Of a stretch of DNA of 64,000 nucleotides, positions 1 to 11,595 are shown piece by piece. Numbering within the stretch: the first letter of the stretch is position 1; every line of letters begins with the position of its first letter. Origin of the DNA: Oncomelania hupensis (Eukaryota; Mollusca; Gastropoda; Littorinimorpha; Pomatiopsidae); the NCBI GenBank assembly GCA_036898135.1, contig CM072513.1, forward strand, positions 91,572,017 to 91,636,016, read 5' to 3'. The translations under genes were made by a program, and so were the position numbers. The notes under the pieces were generated by a model, which searched no databases, had not been told where the DNA came from, and saw nothing but the letters and a program-made list of their open reading frames with translations.

Positions 1-1560
1 ATGGTGAGGACCATACTAGTCTACTACATGAAATGGCGAGGACCATACCAGTCTACTACATGAAATGGCGAGGACCATACTAGTCTACTACATTAAATGG
101 TGAGGACCAAACTAGTCTACTACATGAAATGGCGAGGACCATACTAGTCTACTACATGAAATGGCGAGGCCCATACTAGTCTACTACATGAAATGGTGAG
201 GACCATACAAGTCTACTACATGAAATGGTGAGGACCATACAGGACTGCTACATGAAATGGTGAGGACCATACTAATCTACTACATAAAATGGTGAGGATC
301 ATACTAGTCTACTACATGAAATGGTGAGGACCATACAGGACTGCTACATGAAATGGCGAGGACCATACTAGTGTACTACATGAAATGGCGAGGACCATAC
401 AAGTCTACTACATGTAATGGTGAGGACCATACTAGTCTCCTGCATGGAATGGCGAGGACCATACTAGTGTACTACATGAAATGGCGAGGACCATACAAGT
501 CTACTACATGAAATGGTGAGGACCATATACTTGTCTCCTACATGAAATGGTGAGGACCATACAGGAGTGCTACATGAAATGGCGAGGACCATACTAGTCT
601 ACTACATGAAATGGCGAGGACCATACTAGTCTCCTACATGAAATGGCGAGGACCATACTAGTCTACTACATGAAATGGCAAGGACCATACAAGTCTACTA
701 CATGAAATGGTGAGGACCATATACTTGTCTCCTACATGAAATGGTGAGGACCATACAGGAGTGCTACATGAAATGGCGAGGACCATACTAGTCTACTACA
801 TGAAATGGCGAGGACCATACTAGTCTCCTACATGAAATGGCGAGGACCATACTAGTCTACTACATGAAATGGCAAGGACCATACTAGTCTACTACATGAA
901 ATGGCAAGGACCATACTAGTCTACTACATGAAATGGTAAGGACCATACTAGTCTACTACATGAAATGGCAAGGACCATACTAGTCTCCTACATGAAATGG
1001 CGAGGACCATACTAGTCTACTACATGAAATGGTGAGGACCATACAAGTCTACTACATGAAATAGTAAGGACCATACTAGTCAACTACATGAAATGGCGAG
1101 GACTATACTAGTCTCCTACATGAAATGGCGAGGACCATACTAGTCTACTACATGATATGGCAAGGACCATACAGGACTGCTGCATGAAATGGCGAGGACC
1201 ATAAAGTCTACTACATGAAATGGTGAGGACTATACAAGACTCCTACATGATATGGCGAGGACCATACAGGACTGCTACATGAAATGGCGAGGACCATAAA
1301 GTCTACTACAAAAAATGGTGAGGACCATACTAGTGTACTATATAAATTTGCGAGGACCATTCTAGTCTACTACATAAAATGGCGAGGACTATACAGGACT
1401 GCCACACGAGATGGTGAGGACCTAACAGGACGTCTACAGGCGATAATGAGGACCATACAAGATGCTATATCAGTACATGAGATGGCGAAGACCATATATA
1501 GAGTACTGCTGTATGAGATGTCGATGACCACACAGTACTGCTACATGATACCAAAACAGG
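1..1560. repeat. 32-bp minisatellite array, about 48 units
   Basis: The first 1.56 kb is a head-to-tail array of a 32-bp unit with the core GAGGACCATACTAGTCTACT and a linking CATGAAATGG. Units vary at a few fixed positions (GGCGAGG or GGTGAGG, TACTAGTC or TACAGGAC), and pairs of variants recur in order, which points to unequal exchange. The units become more diverged toward 1.3-1.56 kb. The array is cut by the window edge. Because 32 is not a multiple of three, the single open frame at its right end has no coding meaning. Confidence 0.97.
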
Positions 1561-2198
1561 GTAGCCTAAATAGTCAGTGATGATGAGATTATAAAAAAAC
1601 AACAACAAAAAACCAGTAACATTCACAATGAAAATTCAAAACAATTCTATTACAGCCTGTTTGTTCTCCCTATATTGATTCAAGTTTTCACAAATGCAAA
1701 TGCGAAATCACATGAAGAGAAAGAAAAAACAAAGGTCAGCAATGTACGAGTATACAATATAGACTGAGTGTAGTGTTAATTCTGAGCAATCTGACAGAAG
1801 ACTAGCCAAATAAATAACCATAAAACAGTATGTCAATAGAAGACAAAATGAAAACAACAAATTGATTGTGTGAGGTGACTGACTGTAACTGTTCCATCGT
1901 AACTGTTTCCATGGAGATTGTTGACATCAAGTATGCCGTATTAGCCGTAAGCGCTGGAAGTCGATATAGGCCTAGCGGGAATTCCCTACACGCGCCGTAC
2001 TAAATTTAGCTTATGCAACGTCACTTCCACATGAAAAGGCGAGAGCCCAGTGTATACCATGCACCCGCGGGTCCTATGATGAAGCCGAAGGCAAAGGCGG
2101 CAGTGGAAAGCTTGGGTCAAGGCAAGCTGAAGAGCAGAAGAAAAACAACAACAACAACGGGCTTTTAGTTAAAACAACAACAATAAGATAAGCTAAGA

Positions 2199-2243
<45 letters not shown>

Positions 2244-2540
2244 CAAGGGATAACATCTGGGAATACAAAAATGAACAATGGTGTTTAGCAGTGCAACATA
2301 TACGCAGTTGACTGCATGTGCATTTAACTCTTTTACTCTACAGTTTTAATTAACCTTACACCGGATCATCTGTGTCCTGGAGGACTCGAGTGGTTTTAAT
2401 TACAAGTTCAATAGTTGGTAGAACAATGAGCTCGTGTTACAAAGGTTGCCCGTACATAAACATTGGATGTGAGCACTGGCCATCTTACTGTCGCTATTAA
2501 TCCGATGGTTGTTTCAGTGTATAGTTTTCCATTTTACGCC
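1561..2540. other. no gene seen; contains (AAT)n
   Basis: I see no gene here. The stretch is A-rich after the minisatellite and holds an (AAT)n microsatellite at about 2200-2242, preceded by AAC-rich sequence. The minus-strand frame over the microsatellite is a poly-Tyr artefact. Confidence 0.7.
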
Positions 2541-2713
2541 ATCCCCGGGCGCCCAAGATTGTGCTCAGTGGTCTGAGTGTCAGACTATGCGCCCAAGGCA
2601 GTGAGTGGGCACCTTGGGCGGCTTGAGTTATAGATCCCGTATCGGTCAGCGCCTTGAGCAGCTCTTAAGTTGGAAAAGCGCTATATAAGAATGATAAATA
2701 AATAAATAAAATA
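2541..2713 (+). repeat. tRNA-related SINE, copy 1
   Basis: It starts with a tRNA-like head containing a box-A-like TGTGCTCAGTGG and a degraded box B near GTTATAGATCC. A 3' domain follows (CAGCGCCTTGAGCAGCTC ... AAGCGCTATATAAG), and it ends in a short (AAAT)n tail at about 2695-2713. A second copy with the same head and tail is at 42.89-43.03 kb, and the 3' domain recurs at 43.8 kb on the minus strand. Pol III promoter boxes plus a simple 3' tail are the usual SINE anatomy. Family assignment is an inference. Confidence 0.7.
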
Positions 2714-3664
2714 ACTAAATATATTATTACCTATTGGAGTGATGTTTTAAGAGTTCTCTAAACCCTTACAGACGACATGTAGCCAAAATATATGTATATT
2801 AATGAGGGGGAGGAGGGAGGGTGGGAAGGAAGGAGGAAGAATGTTTGAATTTTGACAACCCGCAGAGGATGATGTGTGTCCTCTAGGGCCCATACTTTTT
2901 ATGAAGTATAAAGAATGAAAGAATTGCATCTCGACCTAATTGTTTCCTTTATTTTTTATTTGCATGTCTGTTTTGTTTGTGTGTTTCTTTTTGTGTTTGT
3001 TTTTTTCACTTTAGAGAATAATATATACATACGCAAATCAGTCTTTTTCAGTTGTCTTTTAGTAAACTTTCCAGGAAACCAAGACATATATGTGGTTTCT
3101 TTCAAATATTGCAACAATCAATCATCTATGGATCGATTTCCACAAGTATCTTAGATTTTCATTGGCCAAGCAGAGAATGCCTAAACCTGATGTCGCGAGG
3201 AACTTGACCAATGGAATGTTTCTAGCGAAGCGTGGAATATGAAAGTCGTAAGAATACATACACGGACTACTTACGACTGTTGTCCACATAAAAGATAAGA
3301 AACTACATGTCCATACTCTGTTGATTGAAGGCGGGCTTATAGATTCTAGACTACCGGCCCGATGAAACCATTGATGCATTGATGAAGACGCATTTGTTAT
3401 TCCCGACAAGGATTACTAGAAGGTGCTAATAATAACATATACAAATGTAACATAATTATCTGTTTCGTCGTCGAACGAAAGCAAAAGTGCATGACCACAT
3501 TGTCTGAACCGCATGTCATGAACTAAATCTATGGTTAGTGCTGAGGACAGAACTGCCTTCTTGCTGCTATTTACTTCAAATGCTACGAAAATAATAATAA
3601 AGCCGACGGAATGTCAAAATGCTTACTTCTGTGCTGAATGCTACCAAAAATATTGTCCATAAGT
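2714..3664. other. no gene seen
   Basis: I find no supported gene. A short stretch at about 2868-2900 (GGATGATGTG ... CCCATACTTTT) resembles the flank of the palindromic block at 8.3-9.06 kb, so it is probably a fragment of the same dispersed repeat. The rest is AT-rich sequence with no splice-bounded frame. Confidence 0.5.
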
Positions 3665-4148
3665 AACGACTATGGAATGGAAATAAGTACACGGAAGACC
3701 TAAATGATGATCAGCAACACCAATGGCATCAACTCGGGCATCAAAGTCCAAGGCCAATCCCTCTAAACAGTGCATAGCTTAAAACATGTAGGACTTATTG
3801 TATCAGACAATGGGTCCCGACAGAACGTCCTGCGGCCCTGACAAGGTAAGGCTGTTGCGCTCCTTATTCATCTCCATCTTCCTATACGCTTGCGAAATAT
3901 GGACCCTGACAGCAGATCTACAACGAAGAATAGAAAGTATGGATATGAGGTGCTACGGAAGACTTCTGGGCATTTCCTATACCCAGCATATCACCAACAA
4001 CGAAGTGCGACAGACCATCACAGAAGTCATTAGACAACACGATGACATACTCACAGTGGTGAAGAAACGGAAACTCCGATGGTATGGTCCCGTCACCAAA
4101 GCATCCAGCCTTGCAAAGACCATTCTGCCAGCCACGGTGCAAGGAGGC
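3665..4148 (+). pseudogene. RTE-clade LINE, post-RT C-terminal fragment (left part)
   Basis: This is the region after the reverse-transcriptase catalytic box of the RTE-type LINE seen at 13.9-14.65 kb. Recognisable pieces are DNGSRQ-like, LLRSLFISIFLYACEIWTLT, the GRLLGISYTQHIT block and KKRKLRWYGPVTKAS. It lacks EN and RT, carries stops and small deletions, and is interrupted after 4148 by an LTR. It resumes at 5652. No function is expected from this copy. Confidence 0.88.
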
Positions 4149-5646
4149 TGTCACGAGAGGCTAGTTGGACTCAGCACTAAGGCTTCAATCCTCTAACACT
4201 TCATCCTGCTGTAGCCTTTGTATCTTAAAGTCGATGCCTAGCAGATGACAGAAGTACAGGACTGTGCTAAGCATGTGTAGGCTAGATAGGGTAGGCTAGA
4301 TAGGGTAGGCAGTGACCTCATTCCGCTGACGTATAGCCAGAACCCCCCGCTATGATGCGCTCAGGTATCACGAGATTTCGCGGGCTTTGGCTGACCACAC
4401 GGTTAGGTAGTCATACTTTGTCTAAATCTCAACCGAGAAAGACGCTCGCTGAAAGATCTCTCTAGCAGAAGACTAAGAAGGTGACGGGTGAAATTCAATT
4501 CATGTAGCCACAGCATATAGCATATACAGTATAGCCACAGCCTGACATTGTCGGAAAGGTAAATGATCAATCTTTTGCTTCATCGCGATTTATTGATAAT
4601 ATTGTTGGATTATGTTTGTGAAGTATTGCCATGTTTATCATTGTGAATGTTAGTCAAACTTTGCTTGACCACGTGGCTGACCCGCGACCGGTTTTTAAAA
4701 CCACAAGGTACTGGTAGCCTCTACTGTCCAACTGTTGTTTCTCCTATGTGTATTATTGCAGACCAGTGGTTGTACGGGAGAATGTGTATGTTGTTAATTA
4801 CTTCTCCATGTGTTTAGTTTAGCCATGCTGATGATGTGTGTATATGTATAGGAATTATGTTGGAGATTCCAGTGGACCACGGACATAGAGGAATGATCGT
4901 CTCTTGTTTGTATAAGTGGACGCTAACAATGAGGGCTGTTTCTGCCATCAGTGAGACGCTCTGCACACCCTTTGTATACAAGGCGTTGCAGAAACTTGTC
5001 TTATGTTTTGCAGACGAGCAGGCTTGTTGGTCCGATGCAGGAGAAAGACCACTGAGAGTCCACCCTGACATTCGGCCTGCAGGGGAATATCGAGCTCTGA
5101 GCTCCGATCGCCCAATAGTTTAAAAAAAAACAACAAGGAGGAGACACCATCACCACACATCAACGAATCAGCTAAGTGCAAGAAGAAACGCACTAACACT
5201 GATCTAGAAGGACTGTGCGGTAGTCCACTCTCCTGAAATCGAACATTAGGCCAACCAGAACAAATAGCCCGATGATGAGATAGTAGCAAATATCAAGAAC
5301 AGTAGCAGCATAGACCCATCAAGGAGCGAAGTAGTCGAAGTGAATTTGGACATTTAAGTTAATAGAGTGTTTAGAGAATTATGTATAGAATAGAGGAAAT
5401 AAATGTGTGATATTTACTGTTAACAAGTGGCTGGACTATCTATGTTTCATAGCCGTGCGAGAGCTAGTGTGTGTACCATTTTCTCCCTACCTCTATAACC
5501 CTATCTGCACACAGACCGGGCTAAGCATATAAATGTATTAAGATTAGTCACAGGGTGATTATACTAGCCTATTCCTGCAGACGAAAGACGAGTGGGTAAT
5601 AGCATTCCATTGTGCAGAGCCCAGCAACAATAGACCCACCGTCACA
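4149..5646. mobile_element. solo LTR (1.5 kb) with 5-bp target duplication
   Basis: The segment starts TGTCACGAG and ends GTCACA. It is flanked on both sides by the same 5 bp, GAGGC (4144-4148 and 5647-5651). TG...CA termini and a 5-bp target duplication are the signature of an LTR retrotransposon. The insertion splits one RTE-derived sequence whose two halves rejoin in register. I see no internal direct repeat, primer site or pol domain, so a solo LTR left by recombination fits best. An AATAAA lies near 5397. The open frames inside (4.81-5.29 kb) show no known domain. Family unknown. Confidence 0.8.
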
Positions 5647-5651
5647 GAGGC

Positions 5652-5831
5652 AGAAGAGAGGGAGACAGAAAAAGAGGTGGGAGGACAACATTCGAGAATG
5701 GACTGGCTTGACACTGAGGGAAGCCATGAGGATTGCTGATGACAGAGAAAGATGGAGTACGCTGGTTAAACGATCATCTGTGGTGCCCCAACGACCTTAA
5801 AGTTACGGGATAGGATTGGATAGGATAGGAT
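5652..5831 (+). pseudogene. RTE-clade LINE 3' end (right part) with GGATA tail
   Basis: This continues the RTE fragment after the LTR. It contains the conserved C-terminal block RQKKRWEDNIREWTGLTL, EAMRIADDRERWSTLVKRSS and VVPQRP, then a 3' tail of repeated GGATA/GGATT units at about 5806-5831. The same C-terminus plus tail recurs at 14.5, 27.2, 27.6, 29.7, 45.9 and 63.7 kb. Short tandem-repeat 3' tails are typical of RTE elements. Confidence 0.88.
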
Positions 5832-5906
5832 CGCAGGCGCTTGTATCTGGACACGCGAGCGCCTATGAATGTGACGCTCTCGCGTGTCCAGATACAAGAG
5901 CCTGTG
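5832..5906. mobile_element. 75-bp P-type MITE, copy 1
   Basis: This is a nearly perfect hairpin. The left arm runs CGCAGGCGCTTGTATCTGGA and on to ACACGCGAGCG; the right arm is its inverse, ending AGAGCCTGTG. Flanking 8-mers are GATAGGAT (5824-5831) and GATAGTAT (5907-5914), a 7/8 target duplication. It inserted into the GGATA tail of the RTE copy. Three further copies have 8-bp target duplications (28.4, 29.4, 52.8 kb). Confidence 0.88.
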
Positions 5907-5914
5907 GATAGTAT

Positions 5915-6473
<559 letters not shown>

Positions 6474-6559
6474 TGTTAATAAGTGCTTTGTAAAACGATG
6501 TCATGGTAAATTACCCCCTTTCTAATGGGGCTTTGGCCCTATTGAAATAAATAAATTTT

Positions 6560-6562
<3 letters not shown>

Positions 6563-6627
<65 letters not shown>
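6563..6627. repeat. (TC)n microsatellite
   Basis: About 32 uninterrupted TC units. Confidence 0.98.
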
Positions 6628-6629
<2 letters not shown>

Positions 6630-6687
6630 TTTTAATTTTCTTCGACTTTATTTAGGTGCAGTTTTAAATAGTGTTTCTAAGATAACG

Positions 6688-6762
6688 TCTCTCTGGTCCT
6701 GATTTGTCTCGGAAGAGTCCGCTGGACCTAAAGCAATAACCTTGTATTGTATTGTATTGTAA
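6688..6762 (+). mobile_element. R600 element, 3' end fragment with (TTGTA)n tail
   Basis: This is the 3' terminal part of the R600 dispersed family (GGTCCTGATTTG ... GTCCGCTGGACC, then TAAAGCAATAA), followed by a TTGTA repeat tail. Other copies end in (CTAA)n or TAATG-like tails, so the tail sequence varies between copies, as in non-LTR retroelements. Confidence 0.7.
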
Positions 6763-6951
6763 GGCTGCAGTTATTATTTTTAGCATGACTCAGATTATTT
6801 TATTTGTAGTATCCCCTTACTTTCATTAGACGCTCACGGCTATTCCTGGGATTGCGAGTGTTTTGCATGTGTGGGTGTGTGAGTGTGGATGTGAGAGTGG
6901 AAAGATGGCCAATGGTGGGAAATTAAATTTATTATTATTTATGTTTGTGAA

Positions 6952-7949
6952 TCCTTTTTGACTCGCATGCACATATATAACATTATGTAATCACCCCCAC
7001 CCACCCCAAAAAATATTTAAAAATCCATATTTTTGCAAATCTGTGCAAAATGAGTCCTAAATGGTCCAAGAATTACATTTAGGAAGAAAAAATGGTTTGT
7101 CTGTTCGCCATCTGTGCAAATGTTGCAAGCGGATTAATATCTCAGAACCTATTTAACTATCACAACTAAACTTAGTAAGATGGTGTATACCCATAAGGCC
7201 TTAAATGATCAAGGTCACGGGGTCAACAAATGTTAGTCAAAATATGACAATTTTCACAAAATTTCACATTTTTTATAAATAAGTTATTAATATTGATCTT
7301 ATGATTATTTGAAGCATTATCAATATAAAGGGATACACGTATTATTCAAATTTTGTCAACCTCACTCCAAGGTCAAGGTCACTGGAGCTATCCAAAGTTG
7401 GTTTGTATAGGAACTTTCAAGTGATCTTGATCCTAAACTATAAGAGATGTAAAGTCCAAACTTGCTGTATTTATAGATGATAGATTGATCTTTTTTATGT
7501 GTTCTGTTTTTACGTTAATCTTGAAGGTCAAGGTCATTTTAGGCTTTGCAAAACCTTTAACAAATAGGTTATCGTACAATGGAATGGCTCTATATATATC
7601 CCATAGTATGCAACAACATTGTGTTATTTGATCATAAGCATGCTAGGTCACATCAAAGTCAACGTTATCCCAAGGTCAAGGTCACTGAAGGACAAGATCA
7701 TCCCGAGGTCACCATATTTTTGACATAACACAATTTTTGCTGTATTTTATTTGATCGTACATGAGTGTATTTGGAGCCGGAGGTCACGGTAATCTCCAGG
7801 TCAAGAGCATAAAAAGATCAAAGTCGGTATTACTTTGTGTATTTAATGCCAACGTTTTATTTTTTTAATTTTTTCTGGGCACTAATTTTTATGTTATATA
7901 TTGCAAGTTTCATAAGGAGCAGTGAGTCATATGGGCGGTGGCCTTCTAG
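6952..7949 (+). mobile_element. Helitron-like AGGTCA-rich element, copy 1
   Basis: This is one of three copies (also about 9.7-10.74 and 26.1-27.1 kb) of a roughly 1-kb non-coding element. The left end is A|TCC followed by TTTTTGACTC. The right end is GGAGC...GAGTCAT, then GGGCGGTGGCC, then TTCTAG|T. A 5' TC, a 3' CTRR preceded by a short hairpin, and insertion between A and T are Helitron features. The body contains tandem AAGGTCAAGGTCA motifs (near 7371, 7528, 7676). There is no Rep/helicase frame, so it is non-autonomous. The superfamily call is an inference. Confidence 0.6.
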
Positions 7950-7991
7950 TTTAATGTTAATCTCAATGTAATTGCTATTTACGATAAGAGG

Positions 7992-8078
7992 TATTGAGTG
8001 TGATTGTGCCACCTAGGGTATATTGAGTGTGATTGTGCCACCTAGGGTATATTGAGTGTGATTGTGCCACCTAGGGTA
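7992..8078. repeat. 29-bp tandem repeat, 3 copies
   Basis: Three almost identical 29-bp units begin at 7992, 8021 and 8050, with core TGAGTGTGATTGTGCCACCT. Confidence 0.95.
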
Positions 8079-8342
8079 ATCTAGTATTGCTCCTACCTTT
8101 ACATCTGTTTTACTGTTTGTTTTGTGTGTTGTGAAATGCATTTTTGTTTTCCTATCCGTGGTTACATTTGTACATACGTATGTGCTGCCGCTATTTTAAT
8201 TGCTCAGTGTGAGACAAATACAGTTGTATTGTACTGTTGTATTGTAATTGAAATGGCAATCTCACGTCTTTTTAAGGCGCTTAATCTCCTTTCTCTCCGC
8301 AATAGTACCAAGTATAAGGATGCTTCAGCCAACATGTGTTAC

Positions 8343-9060
8343 AATTTAAAAAGTATGGGTCCTGTAGGAACCACATCAGCCGGCCAGAAAATAGCCACTA
8401 AAACACCGCTTTCAAAACTAGGGTCTTGTGGTTTGGCCCCACCAGTTTGCCCTAGTTTTGAAAGCAGGGTTTTTTTCCAAACTAGTTCCAGTCATCCGCC
8501 GAAAAAGGCCATCACCGAAGTCAAACGAAGCTATCCGAGTCGAGCGAAGCTATCCGATGTTGCAGGCCTAATATTTAAATTCAGCTAGGGACGCTTCTTC
8601 GCTGCGCAGTGATTGACTTATAACATTTAATGTAGATTAGGCCTATGTATATAACGGTGTCTACTTGACTTGATTCGCGGCAGGAAGTGGGGAATGCTAT
8701 TATTAGCGTACAGCTGAGAACTAACAAAAGCAAAGCAAGGGATGTGCAACTAGTAAGTATGGTCAATAATAATTATACTCATCTTAACAAAGTACATCAA
8801 TGCGAAATGCTAGTCTGTGTACATCGATCAGAATTAGAAGCAACAGCGACCGTTTTTAATGTTTAACTAGTCTGTTTGACTAGTCATAGTCATGCAAGCT
8901 TCATTTCGTAACACATCGGAGAGCTTCGTTCGACTTCGGTGATTGCCTTTTTTCGGCGAATGACTGGAACTTGTTTGGAAAAAACAAGTTTGCCATCCGG
9001 CGAGCTAGATCGCTGTTTGAAAAGTACGGGTCTTGTAGGAACCCACATCATCCTTTGTGT
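8343..9060. repeat. palindromic / foldback repeat block
   Basis: The segment 8480-8565 (CCAGTCATCCGCC ... CACCGAAGTC) is repeated in inverted orientation at about 8925-8990. A related flank (GTATGGGTCCTGTAGGAAC at 8354; GTACGGGTCTTGTAGGAAC at 9020) recurs in direct orientation at both ends. Inside is a perfect stem at about 8409-8463: CTTTCAAAACTAGGG pairs with CCCTAGTTTTGAAAG. This suggests a rearranged foldback-type element. The 154-aa frame crossing it is not a gene. Confidence 0.6.
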
Positions 9061-9110
9061 TTAGTCTAAAGACTGATCCTGTGAAGGTTAAGTGACACAC
9101 CCCAGTGACA

Positions 9111-9180
<70 letters not shown>
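9111..9180. repeat. (ACT)n microsatellite
   Basis: About 23 uninterrupted ACT units. The array abuts the candidate exon that follows on the minus strand. Confidence 0.98.
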
Positions 9181-9199
9181 ACCTCCACTTTCTTTGCCT

Positions 9200-9431
9200 T
9201 CAATGCTGGTGATCATCGTGAACGTCATGATCTGGTGATGTTTGAAGTGGTTCAGACTGGCTCCACGACCTGACCTCGTTGTCGCCTTCTTCTGTTGACT
9301 GGAGCGGTTCAGACTGGCACGATGACCTGATCTCGTTGTCGCCTTCTTCTGATGACTGGGGTTGTGCAGACCGATTCCCGTGCCTTCTGTCCTTGTTGCC
9401 TTCTTCTGCTGATTGGGATGGCTCACCAGGA
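9200..9431 (-). CDS. possible terminal exon with a 19-residue repeat
   Basis: Read on the minus strand, an acceptor (TTACATTTTAG|T) at 9432 opens a frame of about 76 codons that ends at a TGA at 9200-9202. It contains three 57-bp, 19-codon repeats that keep frame, with cores QSAEEGNKD, QSSEEGDNE and QSTEEGDNE separated by S/R-rich spacers. The product would be hydrophilic and acidic. The repeat period being a multiple of three is the main argument for coding. The plus strand is also open, no upstream exon was found, and I do not recognise the protein, so this could be a non-coding minisatellite. Confidence 0.25.
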
Positions 9432-9704
9432 CTAAAATGTAACAAAATTAAGACAGAAGTCATGGAGTGTCCTAAAATCCTATCATCATGAAGTGGTTAA
9501 TATTTCTTGATGAAAAAATCACTCGTTCTCTCAAGTCAAGTCAACGAATCTATATTACCCACAATGGAGAATTCATAAAGCACATATGATCTCAGCAAGA
9601 TAAGAAAAATCGACATTGTAAAGCAGAAGTTACGTTTAATTTTTATGCAAATTATCTTCACATTATCTCCGTTTCTGGAAGAGTTGATGCAGGATTGTCA
9701 AAAT

Positions 9705-10736
9705 TCTTTTTTTTTTTTTTTTTTGTTTGCTATACATGTGAGTATGTACTCACTACAACAATTTTTTTTAGCAAATTTGTGTGAGACAAGTCCTAAATAG
9801 TCCTAAAATGACATTTGAAAAAAAAAACGATTTTGTCCATCCGTCTGTCTGCCCGTCCGCCGTCCGTCAGTGCAAAACTTTGAAGTGTCTAATTACTTAG
9901 AAGCTATTTTATTTTTATGTATCGCAACCAAACTTGGTAAAATGGTGTCTATCCACGAGACCTAAAACATTATCAGTGAATGGATGACTTCGCTTCAAGG
10001 TACTAGCTTCAGGTCACAGAGTCAAGAAATGTTAGTTAAAAAAAAAAAACTTTTCACAAAATGAAACTTTTTTCCTATGTTATTAATATTGAGTTTGTGA
10101 TTCTTTTATGCTTGATAGATATCAATGAGACACATACTGTGCAAATTTGGTCAACTTTGCCCCAAGATCAAGGTCACTGGAGCTGTCCAATGTCGGTTCG
10201 TATAATGACTTTAAAATGACCTTGACTCTAAACTATGAGATTTATGAAGTCTAAACTTGTAATATTTAGCGATTATAGATTGATCTTTCAAATATGTTCC
10301 GTTTTTGCATTGATCTTCAAGATCAAGGTCGTTTTAGGCCTTACAAAATCGTAAAAAATAATTCTCAGCATACATTGAAATTACTCTGTATTTAACCCAT
10401 AGTATACAACATTTGATTATTTGATCATACATCAGAGATAAAATGAAGGTCAAGCTCATCCCATGTTTAAGGCCACTGAAGATCAAGGTCATCCCAAGGT
10501 CATTGTTTACTTATTTTGCATGATTCAACTTTTGCTGTAGTTTATTTGATTATACATAAGTATTTATAGCTAAAGGTCAAAGTCATCTTAAGGTCAAGAG
10601 TATAATTGAAAGATCAAAGTATTACTTTGCCACCGTTCCATTTTGTGTTTTTCTTTTCTTCTGGGAACTCGTTTCCAAATCAAATATTGCAAGTTTCGTA
10701 AGAAGCATGCGAGTCATTTGGGCTTTGCCCTTCTAG
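9705..10736 (+). mobile_element. Helitron-like AGGTCA-rich element, copy 2
   Basis: Same family as 6952-7949. The left end carries a T-run and GAGTATGTACTCAC. The right end is GAGTCATTT-GGGCTTTGCCC-TTCTAG|T, where GGGC/GCCC forms the terminal hairpin. The middle keeps GATCAAGGTCACTGGAGCTG and further (A)AGGTCA half-sites. No coding capacity. Confidence 0.6.
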
Positions 10737-11379
10737 TTTTGTTCTGTCTTCTTATTTCTTGTTTATGTTCTATGTTACAATGCTAAACATTTTAAAGTTT
10801 AAATACTCAATAAATGAATATGACAAAAAGAGAACTGAAAAAGGGTAGGCCTACTTACTTCACATATCGACATTTCCTGTATTTTGTTATCCCATGTTTT
10901 GTTGTCTGACATTCCAGTGTTGGGCAATCACCTCTGTTGCCTATCCCTGGAGGCTTTTTGTTGCAACCTGACAAAAGGCGTGTCAATTTTTGTTAAAAAT
11001 GAGGTCTTTGTATATTCAAACTAAAACAATAGAGAGAATAGTTTGCAAATATCGAAGGTTTCGGTGGTTTAGATTCCAAGATAGGAATCAGTAAGTCCAT
11101 GTTTAAAAACATAGTCCTGAATAATCTGACAAAACAAAGCCCAATATCAAGAAACAAATATGTACATACACCAAAAGAATCGTAATTTGGACAAAAACAA
11201 GACAAAACAACACAATACACCCATTTTGGAGCTAATCTCTTTGTCAGGCGGACAAAAACCCAAAACAACCAAACTAAAACTTCTCAACGGAAGTCCATGG
11301 ACTTGCTGGCTTTTGTGAGAAAATAAATAACATGTTATCTCAATGATGTCATCCGCCAATTTGGGGTAGAAATTGATGG
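10737..11379. repeat. no gene; contains a shared dispersed repeat
   Basis: The segment 11090-11270, read on the minus strand, is similar to 16340-16560 on the plus strand (TTTGTCTTG...TTTTTGTCC, then ATGTACATATTTGTTTCT). It is therefore part of another dispersed family. No protein domain was seen. Confidence 0.5.
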
Positions 11380-11595
11380 AATGGCTTGAGAGGAACAAAA
11401 ACTTGAACAGCTGGTACAGAGGCTTGACACCACCTCCAGAGCCTATGGAATGGAAATAGGTGCAGAGAAGACCAAAATGATGACCAACAACACCAATGGC
11501 ATCAACACGGACATCAAAGTCCAATTCCAGTCCCTCGACACAGTGTACTGCTTCAAATATTTAGGTGCAATTGTATCAGACACTGGGTTCGGACA
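11380..11595 (+). pseudogene. RTE-clade LINE fragment upstream of a larger copy
   Basis: This is a short piece of the post-RT region: QRLDTTSRAYGMEI, EKTKMMTNNTNGINTDIKVQ, then FKYLGAIVSD-like codons. It is near-identical to 13.92-14.09 kb. It ends just before the 5' end of the next RTE copy at about 11.58 kb, so the two insertions abut. Confidence 0.8.

Noticed and set aside
1..1560. CRISPR-like array
   Set aside because: The 32-bp period has no unique spacers between repeats. It is a continuous minisatellite in an animal genome.
4814..5289. Overlapping plus and minus frames of 85-113 residues
   Set aside because: They lie wholly inside the solo LTR, have no recognisable domain and overlap on both strands.
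6952..7949. AGGTCA clusters as a host enhancer
   Set aside because: The motifs are shared by all three copies of a mobile element. Without binding data they are described only as element content.
8124..8588. 154-residue plus frame
   Set aside because: It crosses the palindromic repeat block, including its stem-loop, and has no domain.
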